This document shows, piece after piece, positions 44,906-53,607 of a stretch of 64,000 bases of DNA. Position 1 is the first letter of the stretch. Each line of letters opens with the position of its first letter. The position numbers were made by a program, and so were the translations under genes. Where the stretch lies: assembly GCA_022072125.1 (NCBI GenBank), contig JAJVIH010000023.1, positions 1-64,000 of the forward strand, read 5' to 3'. The stretch comes from Myxococcota bacterium. GTDB taxonomy: Bacteria > Myxococcota > JAJVIH01. The notes beneath the pieces are model-generated. The model searched no databases. It saw only the letters and a program-made list of their open reading frames with translations, and had not been told where the DNA came from.

Positions 44906-45343
44906 ATGTCGAGGCTACCGATGGTCCGGGATCATATGACTCCGAACCCTGTGACAATCGAGTACAACGTCAGCATCCAGGATGCTCTTAAACTCATGCG
45001 GCAGAATGAAATCCGGCGCCTCCCCGTCATTGAAAACGGGGATGTCGCCGGACTCGTCACCATGGAAGACATCCGCGCCGCCTATCCCAAGGCCAATCCC
45101 GAGGATCCGGACGCCGCGCTGGTCTATCCCATGGTGGGGGAAGTCGCCTCGCGCAATCTGACCTGGGTCAGCGCCAACGACAGCATCCTGGACGCCGCGG
45201 TGGCGATGAAAAACGCCAAGACCTCGGCGTTGCTGGTCTCCGATGGCGGCAATCTGGAGGGTATTCTGACCGATACCGACCTCCTAGGCGTGCTGATCCA
45301 GTTGTTGCGGACGCAATTCGAGACCTGGATTTTCCAGACATGA
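44906..45343 (+). CDS. CBS-domain pair protein
   Basis: A 145-residue protein made of two CBS motifs and little else. The first spans about 8-58 (VRDHMTPNPVTIEYNVSIQDAL then RLPVIENGDVAGLVTMEDI). The second spans about 76-132 (ASRNLTWVSANDSILDAA then ALLVSDGGNLEGILTDTDLL). Such modules bind adenine nucleotides or related ligands and act as energy sensors. It begins one base after the stop of the large lipoprotein gene, so it is probably cotranscribed although one protein is exported and this one cytosolic. Confidence 0.85.
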   Translation: MSRLPMVRDHMTPNPVTIEYNVSIQDALKLMRQNEIRRLPVIENGDVAGLVTMEDIRAAYPKANPEDPDAALVYPMVGEVASRNLTWVSANDSILDAAVAMKNAKTSALLVSDGGNLEGILTDTDLLGVLIQLLRTQFETWIFQT

Positions 45344-45412
45344 ACCGGCAGCCGCTGGCGGGCGTGCTTTCAGCGCGTCCGCCAGGGTTTGTTTGCACAT
45401 CATGGGGGGGAC

Positions 45413-47500
45413 ATGTCATCCGATCTGAAATTCCGCCGTCTGGCTGGTTCCCGGCAGGCGGTGATTGATACTTTCGCCGGCCTGGTTCAGGCGGTTGGTC
45501 TGCCGGAACCCTTGTGGATAGCCACCGCGTGCCCGGTGGAAGGATTGCACTGCGACAAAAAATTCCTGTCGGGGCTGGATTCCGACCACAACGGCCGCGT
45601 CCGCGTGGAGGAATTGCGCGAGGCCGTGCGCTGGACCGCCAAACTGCTGGCCGATCACGGCGGCGTGAACTCCGGGTCGGAAACGCTCCAACTCAACGCC
45701 CTGTCAAAGGAAGGCGAGCGCTTCAAGGGGATCGCCAGCCTGATCCTGGAGACCATCGGCGCGCCTGCGCGGGACGCCATTTCCCTGGAACAGGTGCGCA
45801 AGGCCCAGGATGTGTTCAGGGAACGCGGCCTGGCCGGGGAGGGCGCGGTCTCCCTGGAGCGTCTGGCGGGACATCCGGTCCTGGAAACCGCCAAGCTGCT
45901 TTTGCCGGCGATGACGCCGCACGCCAACCGGTACGGCCAGGCGTCGTTCACGGCGGACAACCTGTCCGCCTTCCGCGAGGAATGGACAAAGGCGGGAGAA
46001 CATCTATCGCGCCGGAACGCGGTTTTCACATGGGGTGACGGCAGCCTGGCGATCGCGGGGGATATCCTGGCCCTGGACGCCCCGGTTCGTGACTTTTTCG
46101 CCTTGTGCCGTCTGGCGCGGGTGGGCGCCGGAGCCGCGGCCAAATGGAACGTCTTCACGGGGGAAGGAGGACCGGAAGCCTGGGTGCGGGCGCTCCCGGT
46201 GGCTCCTCCGCGTCACGAGGTGGAGTTGCGGCGATCCGAATTGGTGGATGGTCCCCACCGGGCGGCGCTGGAGCGGATTTTCATCGCCGCCAAAACCGCC
46301 GTCATCTCCGCCAGTCAATGGGACGAATTGACCGCCCGGGCCCAGGCGGTCGCGGACTGGCAAGCCGCCGTGGAATCCAGTCCTGTCCTCCAGTTGCGGC
46401 TGAAATATCCGGACCTCGATCTCCAGGCGCTGGATGAACTGGAAAAACTCCGCGCCTCGGATGAATCGATCGCCGGAAAGGTGAAATCCATTGACGAACT
46501 GGAGAGCCTGATCCTGCGCCAGCGATGGTTGCTCGGCTTCGCCAACAACTTCATCGCCATGCCTCATTTGTACATGCCGGAAAAGTCGGCGCTGTTTGAA
46601 TGGGGAAGACTGGTGATCGCGGGGCGCGAGTTGCGCTTCAGCGTGCTGGTGACCGATCGGGCGGCGCATATCAAGCAGGTGGACGAGGGGACCATGTTTG
46701 TCGCTTACGCCAGGGTGCAGGAAAAAAGCGGCGGCGGCGAGTTTGAGATCGCCGCTCCGCTGACGGCGGGAACCAGCAATGGCGTCGCCGTTGGCAAGCG
46801 CGGCGTGTTCTACGACCGCGACGGCAAGGAATACGATGCGGTCATCGTCCATGTGGTCCGTCATCCGGTCAGCCTGTGGGAGGCCGCCATTTCTCCCTAC
46901 ACGCGCATTGGCAAATTCATCACCTCGAAAATCGAATCGTGGGCGTCGTCGGGGGAAAAGACCCTCGACAGCAGGCTGGAGACCGGTTACCAGTCCGCGG
47001 CGTCGGCCAAGGCGCCCGCCGAACCCGTGGCGGGCGGGGGAGCCGGGGCCATGGCGGGGGCGGGGCTGGCGCTGGCGGCGATTGGTTCGTCATTCGCCTT
47101 CATCGCCAACCAGCTCAAGAGCATGACGCTGCTCGATCTGGTCAACGTGGTGATGGGTCTTGTGCTGATTATTTCAGGGCCCGCGGCCCTGCTGGGCTGG
47201 CTCAAACTGCGCAGACGCAACCTGGCGATTGTGCTGGAAGGCTCCGGCTGGGCGCTCAACGACCGGCTTCTGCTGTCGCGGGAACTGGGGTATGTGTTCA
47301 CGCGGCGCCCCCGTCCCCCCGCCGGTTCGGAAATCACGGGCGACGCCCTCTCCGGCCCGCTCAGGGACTATATCGCCAAAACCCCAAACGAATTGCGCGT
47401 CTCGCCCTTTGGCGCCGGCGTCCGCGCTTTCTGGATCATCCTGGCGCTGGCCGTGATCCTGCTGTGGCAGTACCGTTCGGTGATCTGGCCGGGAAAGTGA
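45413..47500 (+). CDS. Membrane protein with an N-terminal EF-hand, function unknown
   Basis: A 695-residue protein with a GGGGGG ribosome site. A canonical 12-residue EF-hand loop, DSDHNGRVRVEE (56-67), has Asp, Asp, Asn, Gly and Glu at positions 1, 3, 5, 6 and 12, so calcium binding is plausible. The middle is soluble and contains a helical part (VADWQAAVESSPVLQLRL) and a beta part. Three hydrophobic segments occur near the C-terminus, at about 545-568, 573-600 and 671-688. No signal peptide is visible, so the large N-terminal part is probably cytoplasmic. I recognise no family. Confidence 0.65.
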   Translation: MSSDLKFRRLAGSRQAVIDTFAGLVQAVGLPEPLWIATACPVEGLHCDKKFLSGLDSDHNGRVRVEELREAVRWTAKLLADHGGVNSGSETLQLNALSKEGERFKGIASLILETIGAPARDAISLEQVRKAQDVFRERGLAGEGAVSLERLAGHPVLETAKLLLPAMTPHANRYGQASFTADNLSAFREEWTKAGEHLSRRNAVFTWGDGSLAIAGDILALDAPVRDFFALCRLARVGAGAAAKWNVFTGEGGPEAWVRALPVAPPRHEVELRRSELVDGPHRAALERIFIAAKTAVISASQWDELTARAQAVADWQAAVESSPVLQLRLKYPDLDLQALDELEKLRASDESIAGKVKSIDELESLILRQRWLLGFANNFIAMPHLYMPEKSALFEWGRLVIAGRELRFSVLVTDRAAHIKQVDEGTMFVAYARVQEKSGGGEFEIAAPLTAGTSNGVAVGKRGVFYDRDGKEYDAVIVHVVRHPVSLWEAAISPYTRIGKFITSKIESWASSGEKTLDSRLETGYQSAASAKAPAEPVAGGGAGAMAGAGLALAAIGSSFAFIANQLKSMTLLDLVNVVMGLVLIISGPAALLGWLKLRRRNLAIVLEGSGWALNDRLLLSRELGYVFTRRPRPPAGSEITGDALSGPLRDYIAKTPNELRVSPFGAGVRAFWIILALAVILLWQYRSVIWPGK

Positions 47501-47576
47501 TTTCCTTGACCCGGTGGACATTCCCCCGGATACTTTTGAAAGATGTCACAGGCGGGCAGGTCAGGGGGGAGTCTCC

Positions 47577-48320
47577 ATGCCTCGTTTTACCATACTGCTG
47601 GGGCGCGACGTTTATCTCGATGCATATTTTCCGCCCACGAAGGAAAGCATTTCCATCGGCCGCCATGGCGACGCGGACATCAGCATTGACGACGCCATGA
47701 TCAGCCGCCGCCACGCGGTGATTCAGCAACTGGGCGATTCCTGGATGATCATTGACGTGGAGTCCCAGAACGGCATCCGGGTGGGCGGCCAGCGCGTCCA
47801 TGAACACCGGTTGACCGAAGGCGACGAGGTGGATCTGGGCAAATACACGCTGGCCTTCCGGGGCGAAGTCCCGATTGACACCGCTGATTTCTCGCGGCGC
47901 TCTCAGGTGGTGCGTCCGAAAAAGACCAACGTGGATCCCCTGGGCGCCGTGGCGCCGGAGATGAGCACCCGCTTTGTGTCGGAGGAACAGCAGCAGGTGC
48001 TGCAGAAATACCTCAAGGAAAAGCGTCAGGCTTATATCGAGGAACTGGTCGAAAAGGGGCAGCCGAAAAAGGTGGTGCTCAAGAAGAACCGCTATGTCTT
48101 CGGCCGGCTCAAGGATGCGGATATCCGCGTCGGCGGGTGGTTTTCTCCGCGGGTTTCCGCCCAACTGGAGCACAAGAACAACGAATTCCAGTTGTTCTCT
48201 CCGGATGGCAAGAAACGCATCATGGTGAATGGCGAGATGACCGCGTTGCACGTCTTGAAAGAAGGGGATCGGTTTGAAATCCGCGGCCTGCGCTTTGTCT
48301 TCCACGACAAGGTGGGGTGA
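47577..48320 (+). CDS. FHA protein with a second, degenerate FHA-like domain
   Basis: A 247-residue cytosolic protein; AGGGGGGAG precedes the ATG. The N-terminal FHA domain (about 3-95) has all phosphothreonine-binding residues: ISIGRHGDADI, SRRHAVI and SQNGIRVGG. A middle helical part (about 115-160) follows. Residues about 168-244 repeat the FHA pattern: YVFGRLKDADIRVGG, then SPRVSAQL where the binding Ser-Arg-x-His is lost, then IMVNGEM and GDRFEIRGLRFVF. It probably reads Ser/Thr-kinase phosphorylation, possibly by the kinase at 14268. Confidence 0.85.
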   Translation: MPRFTILLGRDVYLDAYFPPTKESISIGRHGDADISIDDAMISRRHAVIQQLGDSWMIIDVESQNGIRVGGQRVHEHRLTEGDEVDLGKYTLAFRGEVPIDTADFSRRSQVVRPKKTNVDPLGAVAPEMSTRFVSEEQQQVLQKYLKEKRQAYIEELVEKGQPKKVVLKKNRYVFGRLKDADIRVGGWFSPRVSAQLEHKNNEFQLFSPDGKKRIMVNGEMTALHVLKEGDRFEIRGLRFVFHDKVG

Positions 48321-48355
48321 AGGATTTCGCCGGTTGAAGAGCGCCATCCTCTCCA

Positions 48356-48378
48356 GCGGGGCTTGGCTTTCGCCCCGC
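48356..48378. terminator. Hairpin between convergent FHA and crcB genes
   Basis: GCGGGGC (48356-48362) pairs with GCCCCGC (48372-48378) across a 9-base loop in the 65-base gap between convergent genes. It could terminate transcription from both sides. No T-run. Confidence 0.5.
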
Positions 48379-48385
48379 CGGTTCA

Positions 48386-48769
48386 TCAACCGCCCGCCGA
48401 TTTGACCAGCGCGATGCCGGCGGCGGTGGCGGCAAGTCCCGCCAGCAGATGGAGCGCCGCATGTCCCAGGGCAAGCAGGGTTTGCCCGCTGGAGAGAAAA
48501 CGCCAGGTCTCCAGCGAGAAACTCGAATAGGTGGTGAATCCGCCCAGGCAACCGGCCATCGCGAAGTCGCGCCACCCGGCGGGTATTTCAGCATGCCCGG
48601 AAAAGAACTGCGCGGCCGCGCCGATCAGGAAGCATCCCGTCAGGTTGACGGCCAGCGTGCCCAGAGCAGGATACCCGGCGAGCAATCCGTTGAGAAAATA
48701 GCCGGCGAAATAGCGGAGCACGCTGCCGATGGCGCCGCCCGCGGCGACCGACAGGGCGAGTTGGGTCAT
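48386..48769 (-). CDS. crcB: Fluoride channel CrcB/FluC
   Basis: A 127-residue membrane protein with four helices, forming a dual-topology dimer that lets fluoride leave the cell. The pattern GGAIGSVLRYFAG at the N-terminus, TLAVNLTGCFLIG and GCLGGFTTYSSFSLE are the family signatures, the last carrying the Phe-box and Thr/Ser pore residues. The start overlaps the stop of the Pro/Ala-rich gene by ATGA. No fluoride riboswitch is seen because the gene is embedded in a longer transcript. Confidence 0.92.
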   Translation of the reverse strand: MTQLALSVAAGGAIGSVLRYFAGYFLNGLLAGYPALGTLAVNLTGCFLIGAAAQFFSGHAEIPAGWRDFAMAGCLGGFTTYSSFSLETWRFLSSGQTLLALGHAALHLLAGLAATAAGIALVKSAGG

Positions 48770-49719
48770 TCGTCGTCGTCAAATGGCGAGGCCGCCGGTT
48801 TGGCGGGCGGAGCGGAAGCCGGAGACGCCGCCGGGGATTTGACGGCCGGAAACACCGGTTTGGGCGGAAAGGGAGAAGTCCCTGGCGGTTTGGCGCCCCC
48901 GGACAGGAATGGCGCGGCGGGTTTGGGCGCTCCTCCCGGCGGGGGAACCACGGGCTTGAAAGGGGAAGGCGCGGCGCCCGGCGCGGGAAGGGGTTTGAAT
49001 GGCGCGGGAGCAGTCCCCGGCTTGGCGCCAAACAACGGCGCGGGCGCGCCGGGCTTGAGCGCGGGGAAGGCCGGTTTGGCGGCGGGCGGAGGCAATGGCC
49101 TCGGCGAGAAGGGCGCCGCCGGTGTTTTCGGCAATCCGCCCGGAGTTTCAAAAGGAGACGCCGTGGGAGCCGGTGCAGCGGGCGCGGCGGTTGGAGCGGG
49201 CGGCGGCGCTGGGGCGGCCACGGTTTCCGCGGGCGCGGGCGTGGCTGAAGGAGGAGGGGCGGGCGCGGGAGACGGCGCCGGTTTGCCCGCGCCGGAAAAG
49301 GGCGTGGTTCCCTGCACCAGCGCGGCGGAGCGGAACAGGGCCGCCAGATCATCCACCGATTCCCTGCCGAAATCCTGGGCGGGCGCCGCGGCGGCCGTTG
49401 GCGGCGGCTGAAGCGCGGGAGCAGGCGGCGGTACGAACGCCGGCGGGGGCGGTTGAAACGCATCCTCCGCTTCCAGGCTGGGCCTGGGTTCCTGAATATC
49501 GAACGCCGTTTCCGCGCCGGGCTGCGTGGGAATGGTTGGTGCGGACTGAAGCGGAGCGGCAGGGGCGAAGGCGGCTGGTTTGGCCGCCATGGCGGGCCGT
49601 TCAAACTGCGGAACGCCGCCGCGCGCCGTGATCACGTCATGAAGCAACTGGCGCACGAGCGCCTCGTGCTGTTCAGTGGTTCCGGGCACCCCATCCAGTA
49701 TATCCAGCATGGCTGACAT
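48766..49719 (-). CDS. Pro/Ala-rich, largely disordered protein
   Basis: About 317 residues. A short ordered N-terminus, MSAMLDILDGVPGTTEQHE, continues through LVRQLLHDVITARGG as a helical segment. Almost everything after residue 35 is Pro/Ala-rich with recurring PFKP, PFSP and PLFG motifs, and the C-terminus is the acidic FDDDE. A second short folded helix may lie near residues 100-125 (FGRESVDDLAALFRSAALV). Start is uncertain among ATGs at 49710, 49719 and 49743 and a TTG at 49755. It lies between the heparinase-like gene and crcB. Function unknown. Confidence 0.55.
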   Translation of the reverse strand: MSAMLDILDGVPGTTEQHEALVRQLLHDVITARGGVPQFERPAMAAKPAAFAPAAPLQSAPTIPTQPGAETAFDIQEPRPSLEAEDAFQPPPPAFVPPPAPALQPPPTAAAAPAQDFGRESVDDLAALFRSAALVQGTTPFSGAGKPAPSPAPAPPPSATPAPAETVAAPAPPPAPTAAPAAPAPTASPFETPGGLPKTPAAPFSPRPLPPPAAKPAFPALKPGAPAPLFGAKPGTAPAPFKPLPAPGAAPSPFKPVVPPPGGAPKPAAPFLSGGAKPPGTSPFPPKPVFPAVKSPAASPASAPPAKPAASPFDDDE

Positions 49720-49821
49720 GCTCCGCAGATTACCGCCCCTCATGTTTCCGGGCAAATTGCCGCTGATTCTTCCTGGGAGTGAAATCCCGCGGAGGGGAAT
49801 GGTTCGCTCTCCACTGCCGGC

Positions 49822-49859
49822 CGGGGCGTCGTGAACAGGGCTGGGAAACGGACGCCCCG
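49822..49859 (-). terminator. Hairpin after the heparinase-like gene
   Basis: CGGGGCGTC (49822-49830) pairs perfectly with GACGCCCCG (49851-49859) around a 20-base loop, eight bases past the stop codon on the minus strand. It could attenuate transcription before the Pro/Ala-rich and crcB genes. Confidence 0.35.
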
Positions 49860-49867
49860 CCGTGTCT

Positions 49868-52147
49868 TCAGGTAGCCAGCATGATGCTCTGCTGGCGGTG
49901 TCCCCACTCGGCGCCTGCTCCGGCGGGCGTCACGAATTTGTCCGCCAGACGCGCGATACGGACCTTGCGGCCCGGTTCCGCGCAGTGCAAATCCACCAGG
50001 CCGTGGGCGCAAACCGCCTCCACCGTGGCGATCTGGTTGTCCTTGACCTCGAAAATGGTTTCTTCGCCGATGCGCAGGACCTTGCCGTTCCACATGGCCG
50101 CCGACCGCAGCCTGCCCTGGCCCTGATGGACCATGAACCAGTCCGCGTCGCAGACCATGCCGCTGGCGCCGGTCAACACGGTGGCGGCGTCGAAACGGAA
50201 ACCAATGGTGTAGACATCTTCGCCGCGCTCCACGCGGATCAACTCCGCCAGGCCCGCCAACTGGCTGCGCGTCGCGCTGGCGAATGTCCACGGGACCGCC
50301 GCGTCGCGGGGGCAGAAGCAGTTGACGCCCGTCCATGGCCCCTGCGCCTGGACTACCCGGTGAACCCATGCCGCGGGAGACAAATCGCCGGAACCCGATC
50401 GCCAGCGCCAGTCCCAGCCGAGGGGCGGGTTCTCCTGTCCGCTCACCACCGCCTGGTAGTTTCCCCAGCCCGCGCTGTACAGGTCCCAGCGGCCTTGATC
50501 GGAAACGGCGTGGATCAACTGGGGTCCGGCGCTCTCCACGCGCAGGTCCGCGCCCAGGGGCAGCCAGCACTCCATCACCGCGCGGGCGGTTTTGGGCGAC
50601 TGATCCAGCACCAAGCCGATTCCGCCACGGATTTCCACCCTCCACCGCGACGGCTGGGGGGATGCGTCCGGCCGCGGCTGCAACAACGCCGCCAGACCGC
50701 GATTGGCCGCCGGATTGCTGGCGGCGGGAGGACTCCAGCGGGTGACCCGGCAGGCGCGAAATTCCACTTCCTCGCGGCGGACGCCGCGGGGCCAGGCGGG
50801 GGCGCCATCCGCCACCAGCGCCGGCGGCGCGCCGGGAAAATCAACGTCCCCGCGTTGCGAGAATCTGCTTGGCCGCGGCGCCGCCGTTCCGCCGGCGTGG
50901 GAGCCCGTGGCGCTGATCAGCGCCAGGTTCATCGTCTGAAGATCGGGCGGGCCCTCCGTGGGTTTGGCGACCACAATCCGCCGCCGCAACTCCGCTTCCC
51001 CGGGAGGCGAGCGAACCTGGCCGCCGTCCAGCGCCAATCCCTCCCAGGAGTCCGCGGGAATGCCGCGGAGTTCCATCAGCGGATCATGCAGCCATCCGGC
51101 GCACAGGGCGGCGGTGGAACGGAAATCCAGCGGGTGAGCGGATCCGAATCCCGGAAGGGGCGCCAGCGGAAACCACCCCTGACAGATGAGCCAGCCGCGA
51201 TGATCGGTCAGCGAGCGCAAGGTCTGCGCCAACTCCACCAAATGGCGGGGCGGCGGGGGATCGCGCTCTCCCAGGGTGTCGCGCCAGCGGTTGTACAGCC
51301 CAATGCGCAATGCGGAATGCATCAAGGCCGGATGGTCGCGCCAGAGCCGCCAGTCCAGCAGCCAGGACTCCTGCTGTTCCTCCGCCGTGCGGATATCGCC
51401 CTGCTGCAACAGGGCGCGGGTCAATCGCAGGGCGAGGGCGCAAACCGCTTGCTCCAGGGCATCCATGGCCTCGCCGTATTGCTCCCTTCCGGCGGCCAGG
51501 GCGTTGCGGTGTTCGAGAATGGAAGCCAGCCAGCGCGGCAGCGCGTCCCGCATTTCCGGCCGGGGGCCGATGGCGTCGAGTGCGAGGATCAGGTTGATCA
51601 ACCTGCAAGACACGATCTCCGCCGATGACCAGTGCGGATTGCTTCCCTCGGGATTGAACTGATCAAAGGAGTGAAACCATTGAACCGCCAGCCCGGCTCC
51701 GGCCATTTCTCCGGTCTCGCGGGACCAGCGGGCCAGCGCCGGCAATTGGCTCAAGCCCCCTTTCCGCAGGGTCCCCAACTGTCCGGCCTGGCGGGCCAGG
51801 GTGGTGGGCGCGCTTCCATCCGCCTGTCCGGCGGGACGCCAATACAAGGGGGATGGAGCATGGTCCGGCGAAGGATTCCATTCGCCCGCGGGCCATGAGG
51901 AGTCAACCGCCGGACCGTGGCTCCGCCATGCATACGGGTTGAGCAGCCGCGGACCGGCGGACCAGAAGCGGTCCTGCAGGTCCTGAACCGAATGAAAGCC
52001 GGTCTCCCGCAGGAGTTCATCGTTGGAAACCCGGTGCGAGCCGAAGACATGAGCGGCGGCTCCGGAGGCGGAAGCCGTCTGGCCGGCGGCGCTTCCCGCG
52101 ATTCCGGCGCGGCCCAGCAACTTCATCAGGCGATCGCCGCCAGGCAT
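49868..52147 (-). CDS. Divergent heparinase II/III-like protein
   Basis: About 759 residues with no signal peptide visible from the ATG two bases behind the upstream stop codon. The pattern in residues about 120-290 resembles the (alpha/alpha)n toroid of heparinase II/III lyases. Helices run from PTTLARQAGQLGTLRKGG through LARWSRETGEM to SFDQFNPEGSNPHWSSAEI and SCRLINLILALDAIG. The C-terminal 400 residues are beta-rich, as expected for the same family. The lyase catalytic Asn/Tyr/His set is not evident. It might bind or act on polysaccharide, or be a structural relative. Family assignment is tentative. Confidence 0.45.
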   Translation of the reverse strand: MPGGDRLMKLLGRAGIAGSAAGQTASASGAAAHVFGSHRVSNDELLRETGFHSVQDLQDRFWSAGPRLLNPYAWRSHGPAVDSSWPAGEWNPSPDHAPSPLYWRPAGQADGSAPTTLARQAGQLGTLRKGGLSQLPALARWSRETGEMAGAGLAVQWFHSFDQFNPEGSNPHWSSAEIVSCRLINLILALDAIGPRPEMRDALPRWLASILEHRNALAAGREQYGEAMDALEQAVCALALRLTRALLQQGDIRTAEEQQESWLLDWRLWRDHPALMHSALRIGLYNRWRDTLGERDPPPPRHLVELAQTLRSLTDHRGWLICQGWFPLAPLPGFGSAHPLDFRSTAALCAGWLHDPLMELRGIPADSWEGLALDGGQVRSPPGEAELRRRIVVAKPTEGPPDLQTMNLALISATGSHAGGTAAPRPSRFSQRGDVDFPGAPPALVADGAPAWPRGVRREEVEFRACRVTRWSPPAASNPAANRGLAALLQPRPDASPQPSRWRVEIRGGIGLVLDQSPKTARAVMECWLPLGADLRVESAGPQLIHAVSDQGRWDLYSAGWGNYQAVVSGQENPPLGWDWRWRSGSGDLSPAAWVHRVVQAQGPWTGVNCFCPRDAAVPWTFASATRSQLAGLAELIRVERGEDVYTIGFRFDAATVLTGASGMVCDADWFMVHQGQGRLRSAAMWNGKVLRIGEETIFEVKDNQIATVEAVCAHGLVDLHCAEPGRKVRIARLADKFVTPAGAGAEWGHRQQSIMLAT

Positions 52148-52149
52148 GG

Positions 52150-53607
52150 CTACACCAGGTAATGGGGCACGTTGATATTGTATTTTTCGGAGTCCACGCA
52201 GCGCATGATTTTCAGCGAGGCCTGCGAGGGGTGGGAGAGGTCGCGCAACTGGGGATCCATCATGTTGCCGGAGCGATCCCGCACCACCTTGATGTATGGG
52301 CGTTCGAGGTGCTCGGGACGGGGATTGGTCTTGCACACCACCGCGATATGTCCCGTGTTCAGTTCGACGCAACTGCCCACCGGCCAGATGCCCAGGGTGT
52401 TGATGAACGCCTTGATCAGGATGGGATCGTATTTGCGGCCCGCCTCGCTCAGCAGGTATTTGAGCACGAAATCCGGAGCGAACGGCTCCTGGTAGCAGCG
52501 CCGGGTGGTCATGGCGTCGTAGGTGTCGGCGATGGAGACGATGCGCGAGTACAGGTGCAGCTTTTGGGGCACCCGGAAGGCCGGATATCCGGTGGCGTTG
52601 TAATTGATGTGATGCTGCATGGCCACCAGCAGGCGCTTGATGCTGCTGGGACTGACGCCCTTGAGGTTATAGAGCAGCCGCACCGCCAGCAGCGGGTGGC
52701 TTTTCATGATCTCCCACTCCTCGTCGGTGAACTTGGTGGACTTGTTCAGAATGCGGAGCGGAATGAAGAGCTTGCCGTAGTCGTGGAAGAGGGCGGAAAT
52801 CCCCAACTCGCCCATGTGGGATTTTTTCAGCCCGAGCTTCTGCCCGAAGGCGATGGAGATGATGCACACGTTGACCATGTGGTTGTACGTGTATTCATCG
52901 TGGTTCTTGATGGATGACAGCCCCATGAATGAAAAGTCGTCATCGTCCTCGAAGGACAAATCCACCAGGTTGTGAACCACGCGCTTGGCCTGGCGGGTGT
53001 CAATCTTGTCCGGGTCTTCCAGATGGGTCATGGCCTCGCGCATGACCGACAACGCCTGGGTGTAGTTGCGCAGGGCGCGGGTGCGGCGGCTTTTCACGTC
53101 CGCCACGTGTTCGGCGGATTCCAGCCGTTCCTTTTTTTCCGTGAAGGTGACCCAGGTCATTCCCTGGCGCGAGAACAGTTCGTTGGCTTCCCGCCAGCCC
53201 TCCTCCGTGGAAGCCTTGAAACGGGCCAGCAGGACCGCGAACTGCTTCCACTGATCCATGTTTGGATTCGCGGACAGTTCAAACCCGCCCAGGTTCTTGG
53301 ATAGCAGATCCTCGCCGAGCTGCTTGTAAGAGCCGAAGATCGCCATGTCCATCTTGATCAGATTGCGGTTGATGTAGATTTCATCCACCACCACGTCCAC
53401 GGTGACCGTGGCGTTGTCATCGAACAGGCGGCTGACCGATTTGTGAACCGCTTCCACCGGCTGGTTGAAGATGGTGTTTTTCGGATCATAGATGGACGCG
53501 GTCTTGATGAGCGCGGCGAAAGCGCGGACGAACTCGCGTCCGTTCAGGTTGATCTGGGCGTCCCTGCTGGACGCGCCCGCCGCTTCCATCATGCCGGTGT
53601 TTCTCAT
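52150..53607 (-). CDS. HD-domain protein, divergent HD-GYP
   Basis: A 485-residue cytosolic protein. Residues about 20-180 are an unrecognised N-terminal domain. The HD domain spans about 235-400 and keeps every expected metal ligand: His243, His275-Asp276 in LFHDYGK, His304, His332-His333 and Asp361 in ADTYDAMTTRR. The phosphodiesterase motif that in true HD-GYP enzymes reads HHExxDGxGYP is here HHINYNATGYP, so Glu, Asp and Gly are lost while GYP stays. Activity on cyclic di-GMP is therefore uncertain. It overlaps the upstream HEAT gene by ATGA. Confidence 0.8.
   Translation of the reverse strand: MRNTGMMEAAGASSRDAQINLNGREFVRAFAALIKTASIYDPKNTIFNQPVEAVHKSVSRLFDDNATVTVDVVVDEIYINRNLIKMDMAIFGSYKQLGEDLLSKNLGGFELSANPNMDQWKQFAVLLARFKASTEEGWREANELFSRQGMTWVTFTEKKERLESAEHVADVKSRRTRALRNYTQALSVMREAMTHLEDPDKIDTRQAKRVVHNLVDLSFEDDDDFSFMGLSSIKNHDEYTYNHMVNVCIISIAFGQKLGLKKSHMGELGISALFHDYGKLFIPLRILNKSTKFTDEEWEIMKSHPLLAVRLLYNLKGVSPSSIKRLLVAMQHHINYNATGYPAFRVPQKLHLYSRIVSIADTYDAMTTRRCYQEPFAPDFVLKYLLSEAGRKYDPILIKAFINTLGIWPVGSCVELNTGHIAVVCKTNPRPEHLERPYIKVVRDRSGNMMDPQLRDLSHPSQASLKIMRCVDSEKYNINVPHYLV

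Noticed and set aside
48766-49719. Pro/Ala-rich region as a repeat-derived artefact and not a gene
   Set aside because: The frame is tightly linked to crcB by ATGA and has a defined helical N-terminus and acidic end, so I keep it as a gene with reduced confidence.
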